Source of the DNA: Tranzscheliella williamsii
Taxonomy: Eukaryota; Basidiomycota; Ustilaginomycetes; Ustilaginales; Ustilaginaceae
DNA length: 64,000 bases
Reading direction: 5' to 3'
Assembly (NCBI GenBank): GCA_023212725.1
Contig: JALBYF010000018.1
Span: 124,001 to 188,000 of the forward strand
Part shown: piece after piece, positions 1 to 10,150 of the stretch
Position numbering within the stretch: the first letter of the stretch is position 1
How the letters are laid out: each line of letters begins with the position of its first letter
Program-made: the position numbers and the translations under genes
The notes under the pieces: model-generated
What the model was told of the DNA's origin: nothing
Database searches by the model: none
What the model saw: only the letters and a program-made list of their open reading frames with translations

Positions 1-3000
1 CACCTCGCTGCGGGACCTTTGCCGTCGGACTATAGGCTCTCCTCGTCCCATGTCTTCATCATCATCCATGTCGTGGGCGACAGAGCGGCTGCCGAAGCTG
101 TCCTTAGGAAAGTCTCCAGCTGTCGTCTCGGACGGAAATGGAACGTGGTGGCTGTCAGGGATGTGGGTGGAAGGAATGCGCGCTGCTATCCGCTCGTGCT
201 TGAGTAGTAGAGCAGGGCTCATCGAGGAAGCAACAGACACAGCCGCATCGTCTTGGCTGACAGGGGTCAATGGGACGTCGCCTATCGCCTGATTGGCGTT
301 ACGAGTGCCGCGAGCTTCATAGTCAGGTAGATCATATCGCTGTTGTTGTCGACCAGCTCCAAGCGAAGCCGCTTCGGTCCAGGTGTCGGATAACGCTGTT
401 ACGAACCGATCGTGTCCGCCAGCGTCTACCCCGGCGTTAAACTGGCCATGATCGACCGGGGGTGTGACCTCGACAATGGGAACGCCGGCTTGCAGAGACC
501 TCCGAGGTGGATGGTACCGCGGCAATGTCGCCGCCGTCGTTTTACTAGGTTCGACCTTTGCCAGCTGATGATCCCACGCTTGTTGCCGATTAGGCGAGAT
601 ACTGTGACGGTCCGAAGTCGCATTGTTGCCACTTCGGCGGGCCTGTCTCTCAGCGAGCCGTGACTTACGGAGTGCCCGAGCAGCCAGGGTACGACGGATC
701 GCAGTCAGTGTACTCCGGTCCGAGTCTGAGGTGAATCCGCCAGATTCGGCCAGAGAGGCACTCGAGGCATTCGCCATGCCGGTAAGGTCGCGTAGATGGC
801 GTTTTTGCATTTTTCCTCGTCCCCCCTGCAAGCTTGGTCCGCTCGAATATGCTTCGTCAGACGAGCGTTGTGATCTGGACAAGCTCGAATAGGGTGCAGC
901 TCTGCGTCTGCGCCGCGGACCGGATAATCCGAGCAACTCCTCTGGTTGCACTTCCGGAGCAGCATGCCAGAAAAGACATGTCGCCATCGTCGAACCCTCG
1001 CGCTCGCCAAAGATACGTTGGCGCGCCATCATGGTTCGCAAGTCCTCCCCCGGTGATTCTAAGGCCCGTAACGTAGCCAGGCTTGCTTGCACTCCGGTGT
1101 CTGCGTATGGCGCACGTTCAAAGTCTCTCATCTCTTCAATGGCTTCGACCGATGGCCGTCGAGACCACATCGTGCTGCCCGCCCTCACGTTCTCCAGACG
1201 ATCCAGGTCGCCGTCATCGTCGCCTTCGCTTATTTGCTCCCTGTTAGCTACAGCGTCGTGTTGCTGATGATAAAGATCTCGCGGTTGAGCCAGTATGCGC
1301 TGAAGTGTTTCGGGCCCATTGATAGCGTTTTGAGGTCGTGCCAATCCGCGGGCTGCACTGAGCGTAGCACCATGAGTGATTACTTCAGCCGACCAAGGCC
1401 CATCGGCGGAGTTCCAACTCTCCCTACCTCTCGTGGGTGCGCTAGACAGCGGCAAAGAGGCAAAACGGTTATTGTACGAGGCAGAAGGCGAGAGAGGCGG
1501 ACCCTCTTCGCCGGCAAAGCGCGCGTCCGCTTTATTCTGTCCCCCAGACAGGAGCATACTTTCTTGCTTGTGCTTCGGAACCGAGGGCAAGGGTCGAGAG
1601 GCTGATCTGGGTGTGGAAACTACCCATAGCTCTGATTCCTTTCTTTCGACTGCGGGATGATTGCCGGACGCGGCGTCGATGGCACGATCAGCAAGAATGG
1701 TGGCCGCCTTTGGGCTTGCTAAGGGCGACGTAGTAGTCGGCGAGGGTTCCCTCTGAGGTATACCGACATCCGCTCGATCCTTGAGCACAGTTGGGATGGG
1801 CTCCTCCGCACTACTATACTTGCTGTGCGTGTGTGCTGTAACGAAGGAGTCACCGCCAAGCGATGGATCACGCCGGTCAAAGGAGAAGCCAGACCAATAA
1901 CCTCCGGGTCGGACAGGAAGCTGGGGCAGTGGCCCTCTGCTCCTGATGCTGCCGTCGCTTGCGGAACGGAAAGACCTGTTTCTACTCTGCATGTCTTGTG
2001 ATCGTGCGGTTGGACTTGCATAGTGTCCAAGGCTGCCATCTCGACCAGCGGATGGGGTCGGCGAAGAAAAGTCTGGCACACCTCCTATATGTCGAGGTGG
2101 TGTCCTACCTGCGTCCTCTTCGGTCATTGGAGACAACGGGGATGCGACGTATTGGGCAATAGACCGGTTCGATCTAGTCCATGAGGTACCAGGGGGATAG
2201 AAGGTCTGCAAGTCGGGATGCTGCTCATCGATCGGGCTTTGCACCTGAGCATCGAGGCTGAATCTCCTGTGGTCGAGAGAATCGCGTTCAGAAAGAAGAA
2301 TCTCTTTCGTACCGGCGTCAGATGCAAATTGACTGCTTTCCTGGGAATGTCTATGAGGTGAAGTCGGAGAAATGGCAGGCAGGAAGCCCCCGAGTCCAGC
2401 AATGAAGCGAACCGGTACGCCTTGGGTTTCATCCTTCGTGATCGACGTTGCGCTATAATTTTCGTTGGTGCTACGGCCGAAATTCCCATTCGTCAAACTC
2501 GTCCCAGGCGTCGAGAGACCATCTCTCGCAGTGACGGTAACTGAATCGGAGTAGGATACTTCGGTAGAACTAGCGAAAGAATGGGCGGGTGGCAGATTCT
2601 TCGGCAGGCTACCTTCACTAGCAGCGCGATGCTGACGGGACGTGGGAAGACCGGTACCAAGTTGTGCATCCGCAACAGATGAACCGACGGACTGAGAGCC
2701 TTCCTGCTCTGCAGCAGAGTCTCGCCGCTGAGAGGCTCGCCGGGATTTGCGAAGAGGCGGGAGCGGCGCTGGCGGCACGGGCGGTGCCAATGAAGTGAAT
2801 GAGGTCTGCGAGGAATTGCCCGTACTGGGACCGTGCCCAAAGGCCATGGAGCTCGGCGAAAGGCTAGGGTCGAGACCCAGTACTGTGACGTGCGAGCTAG
2901 ATTGGAGAAGTGGCCCACTTCTATCGTCTAGCCGTACTCGAGGCTTATCTACACTCGGGCTGGACGTATTTGTATCTTTGTTTTGCGCGCTGCCGAAACT

Positions 3001-5340
3001 GAAAACTCGGCTTGCTGATGGCCTCCGAGGCCAAATCCATAGGCCGTTGGGATCCTTTGACAGCTTTTCCTTCGTTTCTCCTGCTGCGCTCGCACTTGGC
3101 GTCACGCACTCGGAACCTCGGGACTTGATGTCTTCGCTTGGTGTAGATGTCGTAGGCTCCACGTCAATCCACGCATCATCGTCTTTTTGGTTTTGAAGCG
3201 CCGCATTCTCGGACTTGCCCTGCTTGGGCATCTGAGCTTCAGCGCCGATACCTTCCGATCCCTTTCTTTTGAGATTCTTTTGCTTCCACCATGAGTTCGG
3301 CGCGGCCGAAGCTTTATTTTGGTTCGGAGACGGTGTTGACTTTTGCCCTGCTCGATAACGAGCTCGCAGACTTGTAGACGAGCTAGTACGGCTTCGAACA
3401 CTTCGGACGCTTCGTTGACTCCGTGCCGAATATACGCTGACCGACCGTGCCGCAAGCATCTTGGTATTCCTCGAGAACGATTCGTCATCCATTGCGGTGC
3501 GCGTGCCCGACCGCAAAAGCACCGGATCTGAAGGCTGCGATATGGATTGCAAAGAGGTCACCGACGGGTTAACATCCGTCTTGCTCTTGAACCGGTCTGG
3601 AATCTGTACCTGTGACAGGCTTCGAAGCCGTGTGCGCATGCTGGAGCCTCCACCCGAGACCTCGCTGGGCTGGGCTTGCACCGTGACCATATCAGCCGTG
3701 GCCGCTGGCATGGCACTAGGTCGTCCACCCTTTCCACGCAGTCGATCCATAAGGCTAAAAGCCCTAGGTCGTCTTGGCGTGGTGTGCAGGTCCGGCTGGG
3801 AAAACAAGCCTTCGACAAGTTCTGTGTCTACCTTGACCTCAGGTCCTTTGCGTAGGGTCTCTACGTCCCTGGTAATGAGGGAGGTGCGAGCTGATTGTGC
3901 TGCTTCAGACTGAGTGGATTGAAGTGTGCTGGATCGTCGGCTATCAGCATGACTATGCGCTGTAGTCGCTTCGTGTCGATCAAAGGATCGGCGAACTGCT
4001 AGCGGTGTCGAGATGCTTTCGGCTTCTTCTACATGGGCCGCTGGCACACTGGGTGCCCGGTTGTAGTGTGGTTGGAGAAGCGATGGGTCGCAATCTGATG
4101 AAGCTGCTGCAGCAGAGTACAAGCTGCTATACGAACCATCGCGCATCGAAGCCAAAGCAAGCGGTCCGGACCTGTCCGTGCTCCCACCCGATGCACGGTT
4201 ATCGTGCGGTGTGTTCATTTCTTCGAAGGCGTCGAGGCCTTCCGTTGGGAGAGGTGCAGATGGGTTTGCTCCGTTATGAGGCCTCAACATGACTGCCAGC
4301 TGAACAGATTCGCCACTTTCGGTGGTAGTACCACTGAATCGGCTTTGAATCGGAGTTGCGTAGATGGATGAGGCGCGATGGCCGCTCAGAGGTTCACTTT
4401 GCGTACCGCTGGCCGAACTGGGCTCATTGCTCGAAAAGGAGAAGCGTGCCGGATGTTTGCGTTCCATCTGGAGCTCTGATGGACCCGGCGATAGGTCCGC
4501 GCTGGACTCGTGGCGATAGTCGTCCCATTCACTATGCCAGCTTCCCTGAGGTTCCGACGCATCGTTTTTGAGTGTGGGATGACTTGTAGAAGGCTGTAAG
4601 CTCTGCTCCGTTGAATCTGCACCGTCCAAGCTGGAACGACCTTGCAATGTGGCTGGCTGCGAGTTAGACCCACTTTGTAGTGTCTCCTCTATGAGACGCT
4701 CCTGACTGGGCGGCGAACCGGCAGCCACAAGCTCATCATCGGCTTGTCGGCTCAGAAAGCCGGATCCGAGCCCGTTCTTAAGCGCGAGAGCGAGACTATG
4801 AGAGATCGGGACGGGTTCATGGCCTCTGTCTGAAGCTGATAAAGAATCGTGATCCATCACAGCGTGATCTTTGACAGATTCGGATTCTTCGATCAAAGGT
4901 GGATCTCGTGGAGCAGCACTGATGCGATGCGCCGATCTGCGCTTTGTGGAACTGGAGTCGGCATAATCATCCGTACCTAGTGGGCTGGCGGGGCTAGTGG
5001 GAGCTCTGTCGGCTTGCAACAAGATGGGTTGCCCCGGCGCGGTTGTCGGTTCATGGGCGTACTCTGAGGGAGCTGGACGTCGACGAATGGGGCCCGCAGC
5101 GCTCTTCCTCTGGTCAACAGGTATGAAAGGCAGGTGATTGGATGCTAGTTTGAACTCGGTACTTGTGCTCGGTGTTCGGCGACGGATGAACCTGGATGTT
5201 GGCTTCTTTGTCCATCCCAGCGCGGATGTCGGATAAGGACGGCGATCGTCAAGATCAGCAGACCCAACCGCTGCTTTGGACCGGTAGTCACGGGATCCCA
5301 CCGCGGAGGGATGGTAGGACACGGATTGAGCTTGACCCAT
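1..5340 (-). CDS. Giant serine-rich protein of unknown function (3' end lies beyond the left edge)
   Basis: One frame stays open from an ATG at 5340-5338 to base 1, giving 1,780 codons with no stop, so the C-terminus lies outside the window. An in-frame TGA at 5364-5362 precedes the ATG and no other in-frame ATG lies between them, so the start is well supported. The protein begins MGQAQS, which fits the N-myristoylation pattern MGxxxS. The rest is rich in Ser, Arg, Pro and Gln, with many RS/RRxS sites that could be kinase targets, and looks largely disordered. A proline cluster near residue 850 (coded around 2739-2789) contains PLPPLR, a class II SH3-ligand pattern. Short tryptophan-containing islands lie near residues 765 and 1150. 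No transmembrane segment or catalytic motif was seen. I do not recognise the family. A membrane-anchored scaffold is an inference only. Confidence 0.8.
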   Translation of the reverse strand, partial: MGQAQSVSYHPSAVGSRDYRSKAAVGSADLDDRRPYPTSALGWTKKPTSRFIRRRTPSTSTEFKLASNHLPFIPVDQRKSAAGPIRRRPAPSEYAHEPTTAPGQPILLQADRAPTSPASPLGTDDYADSSSTKRRSAHRISAAPRDPPLIEESESVKDHAVMDHDSLSASDRGHEPVPISHSLALALKNGLGSGFLSRQADDELVAAGSPPSQERLIEETLQSGSNSQPATLQGRSSLDGADSTEQSLQPSTSHPTLKNDASEPQGSWHSEWDDYRHESSADLSPGPSELQMERKHPARFSFSSNEPSSASGTQSEPLSGHRASSIYATPIQSRFSGTTTESGESVQLAVMLRPHNGANPSAPLPTEGLDAFEEMNTPHDNRASGGSTDRSGPLALASMRDGSYSSLYSAAAASSDCDPSLLQPHYNRAPSVPAAHVEEAESISTPLAVRRSFDRHEATTAHSHADSRRSSTLQSTQSEAAQSARTSLITRDVETLRKGPEVKVDTELVEGLFSQPDLHTTPRRPRAFSLMDRLRGKGGRPSAMPAATADMVTVQAQPSEVSGGGSSMRTRLRSLSQVQIPDRFKSKTDVNPSVTSLQSISQPSDPVLLRSGTRTAMDDESFSRNTKMLAARSVSVYSARSQRSVRSVRSRTSSSTSLRARYRAGQKSTPSPNQNKASAAPNSWWKQKNLKRKGSEGIGAEAQMPKQGKSENAALQNQKDDDAWIDVEPTTSTPSEDIKSRGSECVTPSASAAGETKEKLSKDPNGLWIWPRRPSASRVFSFGSAQNKDTNTSSPSVDKPRVRLDDRSGPLLQSSSHVTVLGLDPSLSPSSMAFGHGPSTGNSSQTSFTSLAPPVPPAPLPPLRKSRRASQRRDSAAEQEGSQSVGSSVADAQLGTGLPTSRQHRAASEGSLPKNLPPAHSFASSTEVSYSDSVTVTARDGLSTPGTSLTNGNFGRSTNENYSATSITKDETQGVPVRFIAGLGGFLPAISPTSPHRHSQESSQFASDAGTKEILLSERDSLDHRRFSLDAQVQSPIDEQHPDLQTFYPPGTSWTRSNRSIAQYVASPLSPMTEEDAGRTPPRHIGGVPDFSSPTPSAGRDGSLGHYASPTARSQDMQSRNRSFRSASDGSIRSRGPLPQLPVRPGGYWSGFSFDRRDPSLGGDSFVTAHTHSKYSSAEEPIPTVLKDRADVGIPQREPSPTTTSPLASPKAATILADRAIDAASGNHPAVERKESELWVVSTPRSASRPLPSVPKHKQESMLLSGGQNKADARFAGEEGPPLSPSASYNNRFASLPLSSAPTRGRESWNSADGPWSAEVITHGATLSAARGLARPQNAINGPETLQRILAQPRDLYHQQHDAVANREQISEGDDDGDLDRLENVRAGSTMWSRRPSVEAIEEMRDFERAPYADTGVQASLATLRALESPGEDLRTMMARQRIFGEREGSTMATCLFWHAAPEVQPEELLGLSGPRRRRRAAPYSSLSRSQRSSDEAYSSGPSLQGGRGKMQKRHLRDLTGMANASSASLAESGGFTSDSDRSTLTAIRRTLAARALRKSRLAERQARRSGNNATSDRHSISPNRQQAWDHQLAKVEPSKTTAATLPRYHPPRRSLQAGVPIVEVTPPVDHGQFNAGVDAGGHDRFVTALSDTWTEAASLGAGRQQQRYDLPDYEARGTRNANQAIGDVPLTPVSQDDAAVSVASSMSPALLLKHERIAARIPSTHIPDSHHVPFPSETTAGDFPKDSFGSRSVAHDMDDDEDMGRGEPIVRRQRSRSEV

Positions 5341-8329
5341 GCTGGTCCACGCTGAGAGCGATCACCGTCAGCAGTGGCGGGACGTGTTCATGTGTGAGCG
5401 GTGCGAAAGTCTCAAGAGATTGCGCTACAAGGAAAGGCAGCCACTGGCAGCAATCAGTCAAAGGCTAAAGCATGCCGCAGCCGTGCCACTGCAATCTACG
5501 TGAAGCTTGTCCGTCTGGGCTAAGACAGACACGTAAAGGTAGGATGGACTAGTTTCTCCGCCTAGGACCAGCCAGGGCGTTGTGGGAGTCGCAGACCGTC
5601 TGATGGATAATTGCAACAGCGAGACAGGAGGTGGAGGAGAAGAGGAATGAAAGGCTCAGAACGCGAGCGAGTTGTTCAGGAAGGAGGAGCAGAAAGACAG
5701 GGAAAGGGAACGGATAAGGGGAAAGAGCCAAAGAATAAGGAGAGACGAAGGGATGGTGGATGGAAAAAGACAGAGAAGGAAAGGATGTTGGTAGAGGTCT
5801 AGCTAGGTTATCGGCTTGGCTGCGATGGGAGCTCTTGGGACTAAGCTGGTTCGGCTCGAGCTCGACAGGAAGCGCTCAGGTTCGACGCGGAGGAACTGGC
5901 ATGGGCGGTAATAGTGCCGGAAAGGGAAATTTGCATGAGACCATGATTCACAGATTGTGATTAGGAAAGCTGCAGACGGCGGGGTCATCGGTCTTTCCAC
6001 GGCTTACCGGCTGGACCGCATCGGATGGATCCGATAGGAATCACAATGCCGCTGCTGCAGAGATGCAGCAATCAAGACTCACACTTGTGACTGTTTGCAG
6101 CAGATCTGAGCTGAGTAGGAACGAGGCGAGCCATGTCGGCACCGCATTAGCACGGCACGAGGGGCAGTCGTAAATGAGGCACGAATCAGGGCGTTGGAAT
6201 TCTTTAGCTGTCTTTTCTAGTTAGAGAAGCTGGTCTTGTATGACGCAGCGGAATCTTGACCATCGCAAGATCGACAGAGGCGAGGTGCGGCATGCATCAT
6301 CTGCAGCGCTGAATGGACAAGACAGCCGGCTAACAGTACAATGTCCTGCATCTTGCAGTTAGTCTGTATTTTGCTCGCCGCATGATAGCTGAGGGCATCT
6401 CTCCCCGATCCTGTGCTGCAACATCTACTTGTATGGCCTTGACCCGTATACACCGAAGACCTACCGGTATTGTCCGTTCGATCGTTCTTCCCGCCAACTC
6501 GCTTCCTTTGTGGAAATCGCAGACACATCTCTCCTTTTCAGAGTACTAGAAGAGAGACGACAGTGTCCATGGGTGAGGGCGCAGCTGAACCGAAGACGCA
6601 GTGAAGTGAGATCGTACCTCGACCTCGCATTAATGTAGACACGCAGACCCTTTGCGATGTGCCCTTGCAACCAAGGCGGCTCCGCACTAACCCTCACCCT
6701 CACCTGTAACTCGCATCTTGGCTTGGTGCCTTTCTCTCCTTCCGAGTGCTTCGAGAAGACATTGCCGAGGGAAGGGGACGCAAGACCGTCATCTCGCACA
6801 CAATTCACTCCCTGCAGCGAGCTCGCAATGGACGCTCGTCCCAATCGGAATCCAGCTGGTTCTTGACTTGCCGATGACAGGTTCGTGTCTCAGGCGTGAG
6901 ACACATCCAACCAGACAATTCGCAGACCGCCGCACGCGTTAGTTGAAGAGACGCGACGAGCCCGCGCGTGCTTCAAAGCGCACCGTGAGGGGGGAAACCA
7001 ACCACTCGCACGAGACAAGACAGACGGACATTGGGAACAGACTGTGATCTACGGGGGAGAGGCAGGTTCCTCTCAACTGCGAACGCCTCACAGGCCCGCC
7101 GTAAGGCGATGCGGTGGAGCGCAGCGAGAGCAGACAAGGAGGGAGAAACATGCTTTTGCTAGCACGGGTCGCGAAAACGTGTGATGTGCGAAGAGCTGGT
7201 TGGTAAGTTTAGCTAGAAGTGATATAACACATCGCTGATGTTGGAACGCATTCAACGTTAGCTCTGGTCAGTGAGTCCACTCGGTTCTTGCCGATCGCCA
7301 AGCGCGTGCGCATTTGCAGCAACAGCCAAGCAGCGAACGGCGAGGCGTGAGGCGTGGAGCCTGAACGGGCCTGCACCAGGACAGTAAGCCGGGGCGCGCA
7401 GAACGCATCCAGGCCCAGCATCATCCCTCTCCCTTTTGGACAGTGATATCTATCTGCCTTTAACGCCTGTCGAACTATGCGCGTAGAGCTTAATTCACGA
7501 GGTCTTGATCTGAATCGAGCCTCAAGCAAGCAGGTACAGACAAGTGCCGTAGCCAAAGCTGGTTGTGCTTGGAAGGGACAAAGAAAGGCACAACAACACG
7601 CAACACCAGCCGCTCACAGCCACTGTCAGTCATAGTCATAGTCATAACCACAGCCATAGCGGTCATAGCGGCTTGCCAGCATGCATTTGCAATTTGAACC
7701 AACGTCATGGCCATAGCGACCGCGAGGCGGGCCTCTGTGCACGCTTTTGAGAGCGATGCCTGTGGGAGGGAGATGGCATGGGACGCAGCGACTACAAGTT
7801 CGTCCATCCAGCACCGTCCGTCAGTTCGACGGCTCCTCTGCTTTTCGATGATGCTCGTCGTTACGCAAGCGGCAGCCTTTCGATGCGCAGTGCATCGCCA
7901 AGCCGTAGGTTATCACACCCCTTGCCCGCTTCCTGTGTTTACTCATTCGCTGCGCTGAGCCCTAGGCTACATGTATGTCGTCACCTGCGAGGCTCCCTAA
8001 CAACCCCTCCCCTCTATTCTGCCTAAGCTGCCGCTACGTTACCACTTGACCGCAGCAGCTTTCTCTGTCCTTCGTCGAGCTAAGGGACGCCTGCCTGTGA
8101 CGCCTTTTTTGGCTACATTCACACAACTTGGCCGCTTGCAACCGTCTCGACAGCTGAGCAGCCGAACACTCCTCCCTCCTTCATAACTTCCAGCGAAGGC
8201 TTGCTAGCATAGCTTCTTTTATCGCATCCCAGTCCCTTCGACGTCCTTCTCTATCAACTGCATCCGGCCTGCCTTCTCTAACCTCTGACGCACCGGCTCT
8301 CGACATTGTTGAGCACGCAGACGTGCGAG
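5341..8329. other. Intergenic region between two divergent genes, about 3 kb
   Basis: No convincing gene was seen on either strand. The part next to the left gene is purine-rich on the plus strand. The part next to the eIF4E-like gene (about 8100-8329) is CT-rich and looks like a promoter and leader. A short catag/tcatag repeat run lies at about 7625-7670. The stretch is long for this gene-dense window, so a non-coding RNA or long leader is possible but not visible. Confidence 0.6.
5621..5785 (-). promoter_or_regulatory. Polypyrimidine tract upstream of the giant gene
   Basis: The plus strand is almost pure purine here (gaggagaagagga-type sequence), so the minus strand carries a long CT-rich tract 280-440 bp upstream of the ATG at 5340. 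CT-rich tracts of this kind are common in fungal promoters and 5' leaders. The role is inferred from position. Confidence 0.4.
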
Positions 8330-10150
8330 ATGATGGCCTCTAGTAGCTTCAGATGGCCACAGCTAGAATCGCAAAACGAGAACGGTTTTCCGTCGCCATC
8401 CTGCTCAAAGGATGTGGCCGCTACGTTTTCTTCCAGGGAAGCTTCTCTGAGCGCAGTCCTAAGGAGCCCATGTCGATCTCCTTCAAAAATGCCCACGCTC
8501 AGCGACATCGCAGCCAGACTAAATCGTGATAGAGACCCCACTTCGCCTTCACCTTGTACGTCTCCTGCCAAACCCTTTAGCACAGACGGCGCTCGGCCTC
8601 GCCTCGAGTTGACCGGACGCATCAGCTCACCAAAGCAAGGCCAGCAAAGCCCTCTGCCGGAGTTTAAGTCACCTCTGACTAACGCGCCCGCTAGCCCTTC
8701 CAAGCTGCAACAGTCCGTCTTCCTAGACAATGATGGCGCTCCGCTGTCACCCTCTCGCATTAGCTCGGGCTCATCGTCGCCTAGCAAGCGTCTGACCTCT
8801 AAAGGTCTGCCCAGTCTCGACGAGATTCGCGACCGGATGGCAAACAAGGGGCTCTGCAGCTCACCCATCAAAGCCCAAGCTGAGGTTCCTCTCAAGCCAA
8901 TCTCGGCTGCTGATCCCAAGTTGCCGACTGAGCAAGAAAGAAAAGGAGCGGCCAACGACGCTTTGCCCCCAACGCCCCTCAAGCTCGACCAGAGGGCCAC
9001 ACCAGAGACCACTTCGCACGACACGTCCAGAACTGCGGGCAACTACAAGAAGCAAGTCAAGACGCACCCACTTCCTGCTCACCCGGCCAAGGCTTCCTAC
9101 CCCTTGCAGCATAAGTGGACTCTCTTTCATGATACCAAGTCCCGCCAAGCAGCGACCGCCGCAACCAGCTCGGAGCCGCCATTGCCGAAGGCGCCCATCC
9201 AAAACTTGGCCGTCTCATCCTCATCGTGGGAAGCCAATCTTCGGACCATCGGCACGTATGGAACCGTGGAGCATTTCCTCGGCGTCTTCGCCTCCCTTCA
9301 CCGTCCCTCACAGCTGGGGAGAGATTCCAACTACCACGTTTTCAAGGACGGTGTCAAGCCCATGTGGGAGGATCCTCGCAACGCCAGGGGTGGAAAGTGG
9401 AGCTTGACTTTCCGGCAGCGAAACCCGGCGCTTGTCGACCGCTCCTGGATGTGGCTCGTACTGGGTTTGATCGGCGAAGAGATGGATGAGTTTGATGAAG
9501 TCACCGGTGCGGTCTGCAGTGTCAAGCCACGAGGCGATCGCATCTCCCTATGGGTCAGAGAAAAGGGCAACACTGAGCGAGTCAACCGGCTGGGTCGCAA
9601 ATTGCTGTCCTTGCTGGAACTGGAGAAGGAGCCAGGCATCCACCTGGAGTTCCGTTTCCACTCGGACCAGGCGGGTGAGAAGCCCGCTGGATATATCAGC
9701 GTAGCCAATCCAATGCAGCCTTACCGGAACTCGCCCTTGCCCCCACCTGGCACATCTGTGCCCATTGGCGAAAGAGCTACAGCTGCTGCCACACCGCCAT
9801 CGCCGCTAGACAGGCCCGCTGGTCTGCCGAGCCAGGGCCTATCGTCCACTGTCGATCGCACTTCGGGCTCACCTTTCGGAAGACTTGCAGGGCAGGGGTC
9901 CAAGGGCCAGGCAGGCCGCTCCCCCACTGCCACTACCGGTACAGGGAGGCTCGGTCAAACGCTTGGCCTCGGACTGAGCATCTCTCCAGGCGAGAAGAGT
10001 CCTCCAAAGACGAACCGGAGCCCATTCCAGGCTTCCGCTGCAGAGACTCCGAGCTGGCGCAACAGCACAGGCTCCCTTGCTGTACCGCCGTCCGTCGGCT
10101 CTTCGTCGTCTGCCAGATCCAGAAGCCCTTCTCCGTTCAAGTTATCTTAG
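8330..10150 (+). CDS. eIF4E-family cap-binding protein with long N- and C-terminal extensions
   Basis: The first ATG of the open frame is at 8330, giving 606 aa and ending at TAG 10148-10150. Residues about 261-447 are an eIF4E fold: HKWTLF, then SSWEANL (the W56 equivalent), FKDGVKPMWED (W102 and E103 equivalents), GGKWSLTF, and KPRGDRISLW (basic cap-phosphate contacts). These are the residues that hold the m7G cap, so cap binding looks intact. The helix that normally carries W73, the dorsal contact for eIF4G and 4E-BPs, reads HFLGVF, with Leu at residue 317. About 260 residues rich in Ser/Pro precede the core and about 160 follow it, whereas canonical eIF4E is about 200-220 aa. It could be a regulatory or repressor-type 4E rather than the main initiation factor. 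No intron is needed. Confidence 0.88.
   Translation: MMASSSFRWPQLESQNENGFPSPSCSKDVAATFSSREASLSAVLRSPCRSPSKMPTLSDIAARLNRDRDPTSPSPCTSPAKPFSTDGARPRLELTGRISSPKQGQQSPLPEFKSPLTNAPASPSKLQQSVFLDNDGAPLSPSRISSGSSSPSKRLTSKGLPSLDEIRDRMANKGLCSSPIKAQAEVPLKPISAADPKLPTEQERKGAANDALPPTPLKLDQRATPETTSHDTSRTAGNYKKQVKTHPLPAHPAKASYPLQHKWTLFHDTKSRQAATAATSSEPPLPKAPIQNLAVSSSSWEANLRTIGTYGTVEHFLGVFASLHRPSQLGRDSNYHVFKDGVKPMWEDPRNARGGKWSLTFRQRNPALVDRSWMWLVLGLIGEEMDEFDEVTGAVCSVKPRGDRISLWVREKGNTERVNRLGRKLLSLLELEKEPGIHLEFRFHSDQAGEKPAGYISVANPMQPYRNSPLPPPGTSVPIGERATAAATPPSPLDRPAGLPSQGLSSTVDRTSGSPFGRLAGQGSKGQAGRSPTATTGTGRLGQTLGLGLSISPGEKSPPKTNRSPFQASAAETPSWRNSTGSLAVPPSVGSSSSARSRSPSPFKLS

Noticed and set aside
7565..7750. Short His/Ser-rich plus-strand frame (SHSHSHNHSHSGHS)
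   Set aside because: It is produced by a catag-type simple repeat and has no neighbouring domain or leader.
8278..9042. 254-codon minus-strand frame over the eIF4E-like gene
   Set aside because: It is fully antisense to a gene with clear domain matches, has no family features, and is explained by GC-rich codon bias.
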